From Levyella massiliensis (GTDB taxonomy: Bacteria; Bacillota; Clostridia; Tissierellales; Peptoniphilaceae): 64,000 bases of DNA. The notes beneath the pieces are model-generated. The model did not search any database. It saw only the letters and a list, made by a program, of their open reading frames with translations, and was not told the DNA's origin. This document shows, in pieces, positions 46,301 to 54,509 of the stretch. The stretch spans positions 51,214 to 115,213 of the forward strand of contig NZ_HG529492.1 of NCBI RefSeq assembly GCF_000308275.2, in the 5' to 3' direction. Position 1 is the first letter of the stretch, and each line of letters opens with the position of its first letter. The position numbers and the translations under genes are program-made.

Positions 46301-46389
46301 AGAGATTGAATATGTCTTTGGAGGAGCGGGTCAAGTCTTGCTTGGAAATCAATGAGATTCCTCCTTTGACTTCCGCGCGGACGTTTGAA

Positions 46390-47889
46390 TCATCCCCGTC
46401 CCATGATGGATAAGATTCGTTCAAATAGCATTTGCGAATAGGTATCTTTTTGCACGAAATGATTCCAATCCAGGATATCTTCTGCGTTCATCACTTCTTT
46501 CGGTAACTGCAAACGGCCGTCTTTTAGACTGATGGAAGGAGAAAATTCCAATACATCGTCTCTGTAGCGGATGGTGATTTTCGCATTCGGGGCGATATCG
46601 CTCTGATTTTGGCAGATAAAGGTAGTGCCCGTAGAGGAGACGTTGTCCAAATAACTATTCTCCACTTCTTTTAATTTGCCCTCTTTCGTCGATTCCAATT
46701 CTTTGAGGGAAACGGAGGCATTCTCGTATTTCGGAATGACCAGATAACACTCCTCACCGATGAGGTAAGGCGTATGGTTATCTTTGCTCTCTTTTATTGC
46801 TAGGAGCAGCCGCGGATCTTCATAGTTGGTAAATACGCCTGTCCAGGCTTCCAGTTTGGCAAGGGGGGCTTTCAAACTCGTCTCGTCAAAGGCGGATCCG
46901 AGATAGAGGATAAAGGCTTTGTGTTTTTCATCCTTGGGATCGATACCGAGACGTCTTGCCATGCGCAGATACGCTGGAGAGATCGGATCGGAATCAAATC
47001 GATTCGCGCGCAGTTTCAATGTTTGCGGACTGCGTCCCATCATCATGCCGGTATACGACGAAAAGATAAAGGTGGGGCTACCCACTTCATCGATATAGAT
47101 TTGATGCGTCTTTGATTCGAAATGGTCCCACAGTGCATTAAGAATCAGGCCGGTGCAGTTGTTTGGATTATTGATATACGATACATCAGTGTCTGTACTA
47201 TAGTAGATGTTCGTTTCTGTCTCCTGCGCCTCCCGTAAACTGTCTTCAATGACTCCCAGAATCTCGTCCTTTCCCACGCCGAAATGCTTCATGAGCGCCG
47301 CATCATCCATGCGCTTGCCGTCCGGAAGTGAAAAGTTGAACACGGTGAACTTCGGGTACTCGCCAAGCCAGGCATTGGCTTCGCTAATTTGGACACTGAG
47401 CACATTCGGATCTTGGTAGACGGAAAAAGAAGAATAGATCCCGATATCGTTGCCCTCTATATTCTTCTTATTCGTCTCGTATTGCTCCTTCATGTTGTTG
47501 ACCATTCCGTCAATCTTAGCGTTTGCCGCTTTTGCATCCGCCGAGTTCAAAAGGATTCTTGGCACGTGGAGACCGAGCGCATCGCCTTTGGCAGAATCGA
47601 TGTATTTTGTATCGATGAAATCCTTCCAAATCTCGCGGTCCTCCACATACGAGGACATGGATCCGATCGTTGCCCCGGTAACCGGCTTCACGTTTTCTGT
47701 TCCTTTCAAAGCCATCTTGTTGGGATCTTTCTCCTCGTTGGTTGCGGTTTTAACGGATTCTTCCACCACGGAATTTGCTGCATCGGTATTGTCCGTTCCG
47801 CTATTCGCAGGCTTCTTTTCTTTGTTGCATCCGGAAAGCAGCACCGCCGCCAGCATAAAAAGAAATAAGCGTTTCGTATTTGTTTTCAT
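46390..47889 (-). CDS. Lipoprotein of unknown function (about 500 residues)
   Basis: The ATG ending at 47889 follows GGAGGATATC. The protein has a lipoprotein signal (FLFMLAAVLLSGC, lipobox LLSGC near residue 21), a Ser/Thr/Asn-rich linker and a large globular part. I do not recognise a domain. Noted stretches are VKPVTGATIGSMSSYVEDREIWKDF near residue 70 and SVQISEANAWLGEYPKFTVFNFSLPDGKRMDD near 165, which resembles DUF3298-like secreted proteins with a beta-rich fold. It lies downstream of another lipoprotein gene on the same strand, 108 bp away and past a hairpin. Confidence 0.65.
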   Translation of the reverse strand: MKTNTKRLFLFMLAAVLLSGCNKEKKPANSGTDNTDAANSVVEESVKTATNEEKDPNKMALKGTENVKPVTGATIGSMSSYVEDREIWKDFIDTKYIDSAKGDALGLHVPRILLNSADAKAANAKIDGMVNNMKEQYETNKKNIEGNDIGIYSSFSVYQDPNVLSVQISEANAWLGEYPKFTVFNFSLPDGKRMDDAALMKHFGVGKDEILGVIEDSLREAQETETNIYYSTDTDVSYINNPNNCTGLILNALWDHFESKTHQIYIDEVGSPTFIFSSYTGMMMGRSPQTLKLRANRFDSDPISPAYLRMARRLGIDPKDEKHKAFILYLGSAFDETSLKAPLAKLEAWTGVFTNYEDPRLLLAIKESKDNHTPYLIGEECYLVIPKYENASVSLKELESTKEGKLKEVENSYLDNVSSTGTTFICQNQSDIAPNAKITIRYRDDVLEFSPSISLKDGRLQLPKEVMNAEDILDWNHFVQKDTYSQMLFERILSIMGRG

Positions 47890-47938
47890 GATATCCTCCA
47901 TGGTAAGCCTTGACACGAGCGTTGATTCCGAATGAGAA

Positions 47939-47972
47939 AGAGGCCGGCCGGATGCGCATCCAACCGACCTCT
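47939..47972 (-). terminator. GC-rich hairpin between the two lipoprotein genes
   Basis: AGAGG-N2-GG-N2-GGATGC/GCATCC-N2-CC-N2-CCTCT forms a long stem with small internal loops, 25 bp after the stop of the gene at 47998. On the minus strand it runs into TTTCTC, a weak U-tract. Confidence 0.55.
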
Positions 47973-47997
47973 CGTCTACTAGGACATAAACGTTGCC

Positions 47998-48516
47998 TTA
48001 TTTTATGGTTATGCTGCGGATGATGGTCTGCACGTCGTCATCTTCCAGATTAATTTTCTGGCCCTCCACTTCCTTAAAGAGTACCACCTGCAACTGGTGT
48101 GGTTCCTTCAACAATAAAACCGTTATGGGATAGTCGAAGCTTTCCGCTGTAAAACCTTCCCATGTGTAGTCTCCAATCGTAACCGGGTCAATATCCTTCG
48201 TATTTTGATACGCTGCTTTAGGTGAAAGCATCTGCGTATCCGGATCACAATACGTGATAACCACCGCCGGGCTCCCCATTGCCTCTTTCTCGCCTTTATA
48301 AATATATGCCGAATCTGCTTTTTCCTGATTGTCTACAAATTTCCATCCTTTCGGAACCTCTACGGAAAGTAGTTTTGTTTGATAGACAGCATTCTGACTT
48401 TTCTCCGACGTCTCCACTGCCTTTTTTCCCTCTCCGCTATCTTTGTGGCAGGAGGACAAAAAGGGGAGCAAGGCGATAACAAAAAGCAAGGCTACGATGC
48501 GATATGTTTTTTTCAT
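47998..48516 (-). CDS. Small lipoprotein of unknown function
   Basis: The 172-residue protein has a lipoprotein signal (RIVALLFVIALLPFLSSC, lipobox FLSSC) and a charged linker (HKDSGEGKKAVETSEKSQ). The mature part has about ten beta strands (LLSVEVPKGWKFVDNQEKADSAYIYKGE and similar), a layout seen in PsbP/MOG1-like or DUF4367-like secreted domains; no firm family. The ATG at 48516 follows AAGGAGG. A hairpin lies in its leader at 48613-48642. Confidence 0.65.
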   Translation of the reverse strand: MKKTYRIVALLFVIALLPFLSSCHKDSGEGKKAVETSEKSQNAVYQTKLLSVEVPKGWKFVDNQEKADSAYIYKGEKEAMGSPAVVITYCDPDTQMLSPKAAYQNTKDIDPVTIGDYTWEGFTAESFDYPITVLLLKEPHQLQVVLFKEVEGQKINLEDDDVQTIIRSITIK

Positions 48517-48612
48517 TGTTGTGAACCTCCTTAACAGTCATTCTCCATTTTCAGGGGCAGAAAGAGCATCACAACCCCCTTCTCTATGGTGATGGTAGCA
48601 AAATAAAAGAAG

Positions 48613-48642
48613 CCTGTAATCATCCAAAAGGATGATGACAGG
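48613..48642 (-). other. Stable hairpin in the leader of the small lipoprotein gene
   Basis: CCTGT-A-ATCATCC (48613-48625), AAAA loop, GGATGAT-G-ACAGG (48630-48642). On the minus strand the stem is followed by CTTCTTTTATTTT. It may act as an upstream terminator or attenuator about 100 bp before the lipoprotein start. Confidence 0.5.
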
Positions 48643-48754
48643 CCTCTCTTACCTCCTTTTCCCGTTCCAGCTTTGGTCAACATACCGTCTGTAAAGCGTG
48701 GTAATATAAAATTACAAGTTAGCGATGACAAACTAAAAGTTGAGGTGATGGAAT

Positions 48755-49504
48755 ATGATTATGCATGATTGGAACAGCAATAAAAAAGACGTCATTCTGC
48801 TGATCCATCCGATGCTTTCGTCAGCAAATGGAATGAAAACTTACGTTGCCGACAATATCGGGAATGGATACCGCTACCTCGCGCCGGATCTTTCCGCCCA
48901 TGGTGATGCAGTGAAAGATACCTACAAAAGTGCTGTAGACGAGGCAAAGCAAATTCATGCTTATCTGGTGAAAAATCAGATTCTGAAGCTTAAGCTTGGC
49001 TTTGGCGCCTCCTTGGGAGGGGTAATTCTTCTGCAGCTTCTCAAATATGACGATATTCAGTTTGAGCATGTGTTCTTTGAGGGAACGAGCTTTTACACAA
49101 ATGCGAAACTTCTGGAATGGATCCTCCGATCCGTATTTCTAAAAAAACATAAAAAGGCCGTGGCCGATCCGGCGCTCAGTGTAAAAAAGATGGCCTCCCT
49201 GTTTGGAACGGAAGCCGCCCCGCTTCTGGCAAAGCATTTTATTGCCATGAGCGAGGAAAGCATAAGGAATATCGTTCACGACTGTGCCTTCGTGGAACTG
49301 CCGCCGTTGTCCGATACGCTTCAGAAGAATTGTCTGTTTGCCTATGGTGATAAAGATTTCGACTACAAGAAAGCAAGGAGAACGCTCCCGAAAACATATC
49401 CTCATGCAGGAATGAAAGTGTGGGGAGGTTATGGGCATTGTGAGAGGATGACGAAGGATCAAGAAGGTTATTGCCATGACATCGAAGGCTATATTCGTGC
49501 ATAA
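48755..49504 (+). CDS. Alpha/beta hydrolase
   Basis: The 249-residue protein starts at ATG 48755 after GAGGTGATGG. It has the alpha/beta hydrolase pattern: VILLIHPMLSSANG (oxyanion-hole strand), nucleophile elbow GFGASLGGVILLQLL (Ser in GASLG), a strand with Asp at FAYGDKDFDY, and the catalytic His in WGGYGHCERM. It is probably an esterase or lipase-like enzyme of the cytoplasm; no signal peptide is visible. It is followed by two membrane-protein genes on the same strand. Confidence 0.78.
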   Translation: MIMHDWNSNKKDVILLIHPMLSSANGMKTYVADNIGNGYRYLAPDLSAHGDAVKDTYKSAVDEAKQIHAYLVKNQILKLKLGFGASLGGVILLQLLKYDDIQFEHVFFEGTSFYTNAKLLEWILRSVFLKKHKKAVADPALSVKKMASLFGTEAAPLLAKHFIAMSEESIRNIVHDCAFVELPPLSDTLQKNCLFAYGDKDFDYKKARRTLPKTYPHAGMKVWGGYGHCERMTKDQEGYCHDIEGYIRA

Positions 49505-49528
49505 ATACAATGCGAGATGAGGTATTCA

Positions 49529-49813
49529 ATGAAGAAAGAAAAAACAGCCATGCTTTGCGACGTCATCGCAAATGTCATCTTCATGATTGGAGATTGCCTT
49601 GTGGATGCGTTCGGAGCAGGCCTGAACGCTTTTGATCTGCTCATTATCGACCTGTGCTGGTGGCAACACAGCAAACCCAGACAGTTTCAAGGCATTAATG
49701 GCGGGAAAATTTATCTTGGTGCAAAGAAACATGTGAAGGCTTTTCTGAGAACTATTCCTGTTTTTGCTGTGTCAGCCCTGCTTGTTTCAGGGATATTGCA
49801 GATTATTCAATAG
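49529..49813 (+). CDS. Short membrane protein, paralog of the 25237-25716 product
   Basis: I use the ATG at 49529, since GAGG lies 8 bp upstream. The 94-residue product keeps the C-terminal module of the protein at 25237-25716: LNAFDLLIIDLCWWQHSKPRQFQ, then KKHVKAFLRTIPVFAVSALLV. The longer N-terminal part of that paralog is replaced by a short MKKEKTAMLCDVIANVIFMIGD segment. It may be a shortened gene. It is 11 bp upstream of the next membrane protein and likely co-transcribed. Function unknown. Confidence 0.6.
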   Translation: MKKEKTAMLCDVIANVIFMIGDCLVDAFGAGLNAFDLLIIDLCWWQHSKPRQFQGINGGKIYLGAKKHVKAFLRTIPVFAVSALLVSGILQIIQ

Positions 49814-49824
49814 GAGGATACAGC

Positions 49825-50337
49825 ATGGATATATTTCGAGCAATTCTTGATGGAATAGCAATGGCCGCAATATTTAACGGAGCTGCGGCAACTGTAGTTT
49901 TGATCAATCCAAGATATTTCTTCGATTCTTACCCGAAAGCGATACAGAAAGCCGCACCAAAGCAAATGACCAAAGAGGAGAAGCACGTTAATTTTATATT
50001 CACTATCGTGGTTATGGGCATCTGCGCGGCATATGAAATCATCAGTAATGTGCACACAGGCATCACCGGATTCTGGCCCTTATTCTGGACTGGATATATC
50101 AATTGGAATATTGTAAATTTCGGAGACTTTTTTCTTCTGGACTGCCTGTTATTTCAGGGGAAATATAAAGGCCGTATTGTCATACCGGGGACAGAAGGCC
50201 ATCCGGATTATGAAGTTGGAAACTGGATGAAGCATCTTGGACTCCGAGAGCATTTTCTGCTGTGGCCATTCATCCTGGTTCCGATATATAGCGCGGTACA
50301 AGCCGGGATTATTATGCTGGTAAGAGTTGTCCTTTGA
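49825..50337 (+). CDS. Integral membrane protein, unknown function
   Basis: The ATG at 49825 follows a perfect TAGGAGG. The 170-residue protein has four predicted spans: AILDGIAMAAIFNGAAATVVLI, FIFTIVVMGICAAYEII, the NWNIVNFGDFFLLDCLLF segment and FLLWPFILVPIYSAVQAGIIML. The NFGDFFLLDCLLF stretch resembles the FDLxxIDLxWW motif of its neighbour, hinting at distant kinship. The predicted topology gives no clue to substrate. Downstream lies a dispersed repeat rather than another gene. Confidence 0.65.
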   Translation: MDIFRAILDGIAMAAIFNGAAATVVLINPRYFFDSYPKAIQKAAPKQMTKEEKHVNFIFTIVVMGICAAYEIISNVHTGITGFWPLFWTGYINWNIVNFGDFFLLDCLLFQGKYKGRIVIPGTEGHPDYEVGNWMKHLGLREHFLLWPFILVPIYSAVQAGIIMLVRVVL

Positions 50338-50406
50338 AGAATCGATCAGTCGGGTGTACGGTGATGCCTTTAAGCGCCGGATTCACAACTGTTTGGAATC
50401 TAGTTT

Positions 50407-50515
50407 GGACAGAAGCACAACCGTCTCCACGTGTATCAAGACTACCCTGATGATAACCCTACATCAAGAAATAGGTCTGCACGCTCGTTGCACGATGGAA
50501 GTTGGCAAAGGGGAT
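50407..50515 (-). repeat. Dispersed repeat copy B with rlmD-like att motif
   Basis: The minus strand carries CACGTGGAGACGGTTGTGC, coding HVETVVLLSKLDSKQ and then a stop, as at the end of RlmD-type methyltransferases. About 75 bp upstream of it match copy A at 38003-38080 with roughly three-quarters identity. No gene lies in 50338-50557 otherwise. Confidence 0.6.
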
Positions 50516-50557
50516 GTCGTTGGAGGATAAGTGTCTAAACCTACTGCAAACTGAAAT

Positions 50558-51004
50558 TTAAGCACGGTAAAGCACTTCAAATTCCTCGCAGATCACATTG
50601 CTGTTTTCATGAAAACTTATTCCGTATTCTTCAGCTTCTTTTCTGAAGAAATTTTTATGAACCTGTCTCCAATAAGATAAGGATCTGTCGCCCTCGCCTT
50701 CTTTGAAGGCATGTTCTGCTGTTATGTCACAGAATGGTGCTGTGTATACCTTAATATTTCTTATAATGCAAACTGCTTCATCCGCTGAATTCAGGATGAT
50801 ACTGATATCATCCACCTTGGGCTCCGGCTCATCCGGTTCGAATTCATATACTGCCGCCTGTGAGCAGGTTGCAGTCTTTATCCCCATACAGACTAATTCT
50901 GCCAGTTCATCTGCTTTATCGCCAAACTGCCATGCTTCATACGATATGCTTTTATCTATATCATATTTTTCACAGTATTCTTCCCAGATTTCATGTGGTG
51001 TCAC
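50558..51004 (-). CDS. ASCH-domain protein
   Basis: A GTG start at 51004 with GGAGG upstream gives 148 residues. The ASCH fold is shown by YEAWQFGDKADELAELVCMGIKTAT (with the conserved GxKxxT), followed by VDDISIILNSADEAVCIIRNIKV and AEHAFKEGEGDRSLSYWRQVHKNFF. ASCH proteins bind RNA or modified nucleosides (for example N4-acetylcytidine amidohydrolase YqfB); the substrate here is not known. It sits 28 bp after the NTF2-like gene on the same strand. Confidence 0.82.
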   Translation of the reverse strand: MTPHEIWEEYCEKYDIDKSISYEAWQFGDKADELAELVCMGIKTATCSQAAVYEFEPDEPEPKVDDISIILNSADEAVCIIRNIKVYTAPFCDITAEHAFKEGEGDRSLSYWRQVHKNFFRKEAEEYGISFHENSNVICEEFEVLYRA

Positions 51005-51032
51005 TTTATCTTTTCCTCCGGTAAATTCTAAT

Positions 51033-51401
51033 TTATCTAATTGCTGCTCCGATCTTCATGTTCAATCTCCACTCAGGCACTTCATCATCATCCGCCCAAT
51101 ATTCATCAAGTTCCGAGATCAAATTATCTTTGAATTTTATAAAGCTGACGGCATGGAATGACGCGCTCTTGTCTTTTGGGAAAACACGCACAGCTGTGAT
51201 AAATGTTTCTCCGGCTTTTTCAATACGCTCTATCTCTCCATCCCATTCGCCCGGATAATCACAGTTGACTTTGATATACTCCTGAACACTAAATTTCTCG
51301 TTTGTGCAATGCCAACGGATAACGGCATCCTTGCAAAAATAAGCTTGCAGGGCTTCTCTGTTCTGGGAAAGCACATCCCGCCAAAAAGCTTTTACGTCCA
51401 T
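51033..51401 (-). CDS. NTF2/SnoaL-like small protein
   Basis: The ATG at 51401 follows AGGAGG. The 122-residue protein has the NTF2-like pattern: an N-terminal helix pair (AFWRDVLSQNREALQAYFCKDAVIRWHCTNE), then alternating strands (KFSVQEYIKVNCDYPGEWDGEIERIEKAG; VSFIKFKDNLISELDEYWADDD). Proteins of this family in Firmicutes are often annotated as nuclear transport factor 2-like; no enzyme activity can be named. It is probably co-transcribed with the ASCH gene. Confidence 0.75.
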   Translation of the reverse strand: MDVKAFWRDVLSQNREALQAYFCKDAVIRWHCTNEKFSVQEYIKVNCDYPGEWDGEIERIEKAGETFITAVRVFPKDKSASFHAVSFIKFKDNLISELDEYWADDDEVPEWRLNMKIGAAIR

Positions 51402-51795
51402 CGCGCGCCTCCTATTTTTGTTTCTCAACCTGTCTCCGATTAACAGAAAACATCCAAACCACAGCTTCAAGATCTGACATCTAAATCACTGCTTCCACCC
51501 TACCAGAAAAACATCCATCCCACCCACTCAATTTGGCAACATCTAAATCGCTCACTCAAGCCTCCTCAGTTTCCTCTCGATAAGTTGGAACAGAGGGGTT
51601 TTGTCGTAATTTTCATGCCTCGATATAACAGTCATTTCCCTGAAAAAGGCTGTAAATACAGGCCTTCGTGGCGTCTTATGACTTCTCCTTTGACATCAAT
51701 ACCACACTCTCCGCCGTCGGCGGCTTTCCGCTCAGCCTGCGCTTCGCTTGCCTTCGCGGGCCGCCTTGGCATGAGACCTACATCTACTCTCACAT

Positions 51796-51814
51796 CGATT
51801 AGCTACGCTAATCG
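51796..51814. other. 8-bp perfect hairpin at an rlmD-like gene end
   Basis: CGATTAGC (51796-51803), TAC, GCTAATCG (51807-51814). The stop codon of the rlmD-like fragment D lies inside the stem. No T-run follows on either strand. Confidence 0.4.
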
Positions 51815-51910
51815 CGTGAAAGTAGTGTTAAGGCTTCGACATGGCTCGAGGGGGCAGTATAGATAAATTTCCAAGTTTTTCAAAAGCCTCGTATGTGGGA
51901 ATATGTCCAT
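51808..51910 (-). pseudogene. rlmD 3'-end fragment (copy D)
   Basis: The minus strand contains MDIFPHT (51890-51910), then, after 40 nt that break the frame, SSHVEALTLLSRD followed by TAG (51808-51810). Together they equal the C-terminus of RlmD-type 23S rRNA uracil-C5 methyltransferases (VDMFPxTxHVExVxLL), with an insertion between FPHT and SSHVE. The rest of the 51402-51925 gap shows nothing I can name, apart from the small hairpin at 51796. Confidence 0.55.
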
Positions 51911-51925
51911 AAATGCTAGAAACTA

Positions 51926-53197
51926 TTAAGGTCTTAAAGCAGTAATTGGTATTACGTAGACACTATCCTCTCTTTTATAAGCAAAAGGGGCTTTTGCACA
52001 TAAGACCATCATAAATGATGGATTGGGCATATTATTTGTATCTATTTTGGATGCTAAGTCTTTTAAAGTTTCAGCACCTTCTTCAATTAATTTATCTCCA
52101 CCGAGTTTAATCTCGACTAGACCATAAGCTCCATTTCTTAGATGAATCACGGCATCACATTCTAATCCGTACCTATCTCTATAGTGATAAACTGTTCCAT
52201 CTAAATAGTCTGTATAAATTCTTAAATCACGGATACATAAGTTTTCAAACAAAAATCCCATGGTATTTAAATCATCTAGTAAATCCTTAGGACCTATACC
52301 TAATGATGCCGTTGCGATAGATGGATCTGAAAAGTATCTGGTATCTGTTGTTCGTATGGATGTTTTCGACCTTAAATTTGGATTCCATGCAGGGGAATCT
52401 TCTATCACAAATATTTTTCTTAAGGCATCCAGGTAGGAATAAAGTGTTACCTGATCAAATGTATCTGATTGATTAGCTAACATATCTTGTCGAATCGTTT
52501 CTAGCGAACTTTGTGTTCCTACATGTCTTGCATAGGATTTAAGTAATTTCTTAGCCTTTTCTTTGTCTCTTTTTATCGAATCCACCCTACTTATATCGGT
52601 AGATATGACAGCATCATAATAATCTATCGCTTGAAATAAGGCTGTTTTTTCATCTAAACCAATTGCTTTTGGCCATCCACCTCTACATATAAAAAAGGCT
52701 ATTTCTTCAAGACTCGTTTCACCAATAGCCGAAATATTTTGACCTTCAAATAAATCTTTGAGAGATACTTCTCCATTCGAATCCTTCGATTCATATAAAC
52801 TCATAGGTCGCATTAAAAGCCTAGAAATTCTTCCTGTACCTGTATGCATAGACTCGTCAAGTTCATTCGGTACTGCTGAACCAGTTAATATAAATTGACC
52901 AAATTCGTCCCTATTATCAACCTCATAGCGCACCGCATTCCATATATTAGGTGCTATTTGCCACTCATCAATTAGTCTTGGGGTTTCTCCTTCAAGTAAA
53001 GTACTCGGTGAAAGTTCTGCCATTTGCTGATACTGTCTCGTCATATCAGGTCGGTCCATAGATATAAAGCTTTTTGCCTTTTGTTTTGCTGTTGTTGTCT
53101 TGCCACACCATTTAGGACCTTCAATTAAAACTGCTCCTTTTGCGTCTAATCGTTCTTCCAATAATTTATCTACAACTCTATGTAAATACTTTTTCAT
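51926..53197 (-). CDS. AAA-family ATPase with DUF4143 domain
   Basis: The 423-residue protein has a P-loop ATPase domain at the N-terminus (Walker A GPKWCGKTTTAKQ at residues about 27-39, Walker B-like LIDEWQIAPNIWNAVRYEVD, sensor ILTGSAVPNE) and a C-terminal DUF4143 domain (FENLCIRDLRIYTDYLDGTVYHYRDRYGLECDAVIHLRNGAYGLVEIKLGG near the end). That last part is PD-(D/E)XK-like, with the ECDAV...EIKLG pattern. This pair of domains is very common in anaerobes and its role is not established. It starts at 53197 after GGGAGG. Four TTCAAGTAYTTG-type boxes lie upstream. Confidence 0.87.
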   Translation of the reverse strand: MKKYLHRVVDKLLEERLDAKGAVLIEGPKWCGKTTTAKQKAKSFISMDRPDMTRQYQQMAELSPSTLLEGETPRLIDEWQIAPNIWNAVRYEVDNRDEFGQFILTGSAVPNELDESMHTGTGRISRLLMRPMSLYESKDSNGEVSLKDLFEGQNISAIGETSLEEIAFFICRGGWPKAIGLDEKTALFQAIDYYDAVISTDISRVDSIKRDKEKAKKLLKSYARHVGTQSSLETIRQDMLANQSDTFDQVTLYSYLDALRKIFVIEDSPAWNPNLRSKTSIRTTDTRYFSDPSIATASLGIGPKDLLDDLNTMGFLFENLCIRDLRIYTDYLDGTVYHYRDRYGLECDAVIHLRNGAYGLVEIKLGGDKLIEEGAETLKDLASKIDTNNMPNPSFMMVLCAKAPFAYKREDSVYVIPITALRP

Positions 53198-53240
53198 TAT
53201 TTCCTCCCATACTCACTACTTAAGTGGAGTTTATCACTTA

Positions 53241-53334
53241 TTCAAGTATTTATCCAATTTCAATTCAAGTACTTGTCCATTTTCTGTTCAAGTATTTGGT
53301 CATTTATTGTTCTATATTTTTATTCAAGCACTTG
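53241..53334 (-). repeat. Four TTCAAGTAYTTG boxes upstream of the AAA/DUF4143 gene
   Basis: TTCAAGTATTTA (53241), TTCAAGTACTTG (53264), TTCAAGTATTTG (53287) and TTCAAGCACTTG (53323). The first three start exactly 23 bp apart, the last 36 bp further. The core CAAGTACTTG is a palindrome. They look like operators or iterons; their protein is unknown. Confidence 0.6.
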
Positions 53335-53421
53335 TTCGTGTCCTATTTTCTTATATTTAAGATATAATACTTTTGGAACAAGCCCTTGCCATACGTGGTG
53401 GGGCTATTTTTGCAATCAAAA

Positions 53422-53461
53422 GACCCGACTTGGTCCACTTTAATAAGCAGCCTGTCGGGTC
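53422..53461. other. Hairpin with 8-bp perfect stem
   Basis: GACCCGAC (53422-53429) and GTCGGGTC (53454-53461) pair perfectly. A plus-strand TATAAT lies at 53363-53368, but I see no convincing gene in 53373-53640 and no T-run right after the stem. Confidence 0.35.
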
Positions 53462-53643
53462 CTGTTCAAGTTTATTCAAAAAAATTATTTCCTCACCAAC
53501 AAGGCAATGGCCTCAACTTGTTCATCATTGCCCAAACTTATATTCAAATTATAATCCCTTTTATATTGATTTTTTCTTACGGAATAGAAGAAATTTCTAG
53601 ATTTCTTATAATCTTGATAGTTTAAACGCAAAAGCAAAATCTG

Positions 53644-53742
53644 TTAAGATGCTTTTTGAGCAATCATTACACCGATCGGTGCAAGACCTCCATATATCAA
53701 TTTCATTTCAACTACTGAAAACCCATATTCCTCAATAAAATC
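53644..53742 (-). pseudogene. C-terminal fragment of a possible SAM-dependent methyltransferase
   Basis: A minus-strand frame reads SDFIEEYGFSVVEMKLIYGG and LAPIGVMIAQKAS before TAA at 53644-53646. IYGGLAPIG with a preceding GF-helix is typical of the last strands of class I methyltransferases. No start or upstream portion exists; it directly follows the frdB terminator. Confidence 0.35.
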
Positions 53743-53766
53743 AGAGAATCAAGTTTTTGATTCTCT
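53743..53766 (-). terminator. Terminator of the ATPase-frd operon
   Basis: AGAGAATCA (53743-53751) pairs with TGATTCTCT (53758-53766). On the minus strand it is followed by GATTTTATT. It lies 32 bp after frdB. Confidence 0.75.
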
Positions 53767-53798
53767 TCATACATTCATTATAGCTTTTATCATCCATT

Positions 53799-54509
53799 TT
53801 ATTTGCCCCAAACAGCCGCTGCATTCGACCTTACAAGCAGTTCTTCCACAGGCAGACAAATCGGACAAATATCATGACAAGATAACGACTTCCCGCATCC
53901 TTCAAAAAATCTCTTCTTATATTCAGCAGAAATCTCATTCAAATGAGTGCTTTCCTGTTCTTCATTCAGAATCCGAAATGCGTTGACTGCAGCAACAGTG
54001 CCTGCGAAAGTCCCATTTGCAGAGAAGTTAGGACACACTTCAAGGCAACAGCCACACATCAGACAGCGTGCCGACTGGTATCTCGGTTCATGTGTCCACG
54101 AACTCATATAAGCTTCACTTTCAAGCCAAAGGTTCAGTTTTTTCAAATTTTCAAACAGATTTGACCGGTCAACGATCAAATCTCTTACAAGCGGAAATTT
54201 GCTTAAAGGTTCCAAGATGATTGTAGAACCTTTTAACGTATGTAGAAATGTAGAGCATGCCAACCTCGGACGTTCGTTAATCAGCATGGCGCAAGCCCCA
54301 CATTTTCGCACCATACAGCTACATTCCCAGCTGATGGGAGTAACTATGTTTCCTGAGTTATCTTTCAAAGGGGTTCTACTGTTCAATTCCTTTAGAACAG
54401 TGGCAACAGAGCTTTTTTTGCTTCCGTCATACTCAAATTCCTGCCAATAACTGTCTGATTTCTGACTCTCCTGCCGCCTGATTCTTATTTTATATACCAA
54501 GTGAATCAC
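53799..54509 (-). CDS. frdB: Fumarate reductase / succinate dehydrogenase iron-sulfur subunit
   Basis: The 236-residue protein has the [2Fe-2S] ligands C65-x4-C70-x2-C73-x11-C85 (WECSCMVRKCGAC ... RLAC) and, further on, a cluster motif CLMCGCCLEVCP plus CGKSLSCHDICPICLP for the [4Fe-4S] and [3Fe-4S] centres. This is the full set of the FrdB/SdhB family, which carries electrons between quinol and flavin. The ATG overlaps the frdA stop (ATGA). Length is normal. With the flavoprotein and membrane subunit it forms a quinol:fumarate reductase or succinate dehydrogenase; reduction of fumarate is more likely in an anaerobe (inference). Confidence 0.88.
   Translation of the reverse strand: MIHLVYKIRIRRQESQKSDSYWQEFEYDGSKKSSVATVLKELNSRTPLKDNSGNIVTPISWECSCMVRKCGACAMLINERPRLACSTFLHTLKGSTIILEPLSKFPLVRDLIVDRSNLFENLKKLNLWLESEAYMSSWTHEPRYQSARCLMCGCCLEVCPNFSANGTFAGTVAAVNAFRILNEEQESTHLNEISAEYKKRFFEGCGKSLSCHDICPICLPVEELLVRSNAAAVWGK

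Noticed and set aside
47660..47700. VTGATIGS in the 46390 lipoprotein as an FMN-binding site
   Set aside because: The preceding Asp and the rest of an FMN_bind domain are missing; the match is short and the context (KPVTGAT) is poor.
48531..48731. Possible small peptide MITGFFYFATITIEKGVVML on the minus strand upstream of the lipoprotein
   Set aside because: It overlaps the hairpin and has no clear ribosome site or known family; hydrophobic make-up alone is not enough.
53373..53600. Plus-strand frame after a TATAAT sequence
   Set aside because: Composition is not protein-like, no ribosome site, and it contains the 53422-53461 hairpin.
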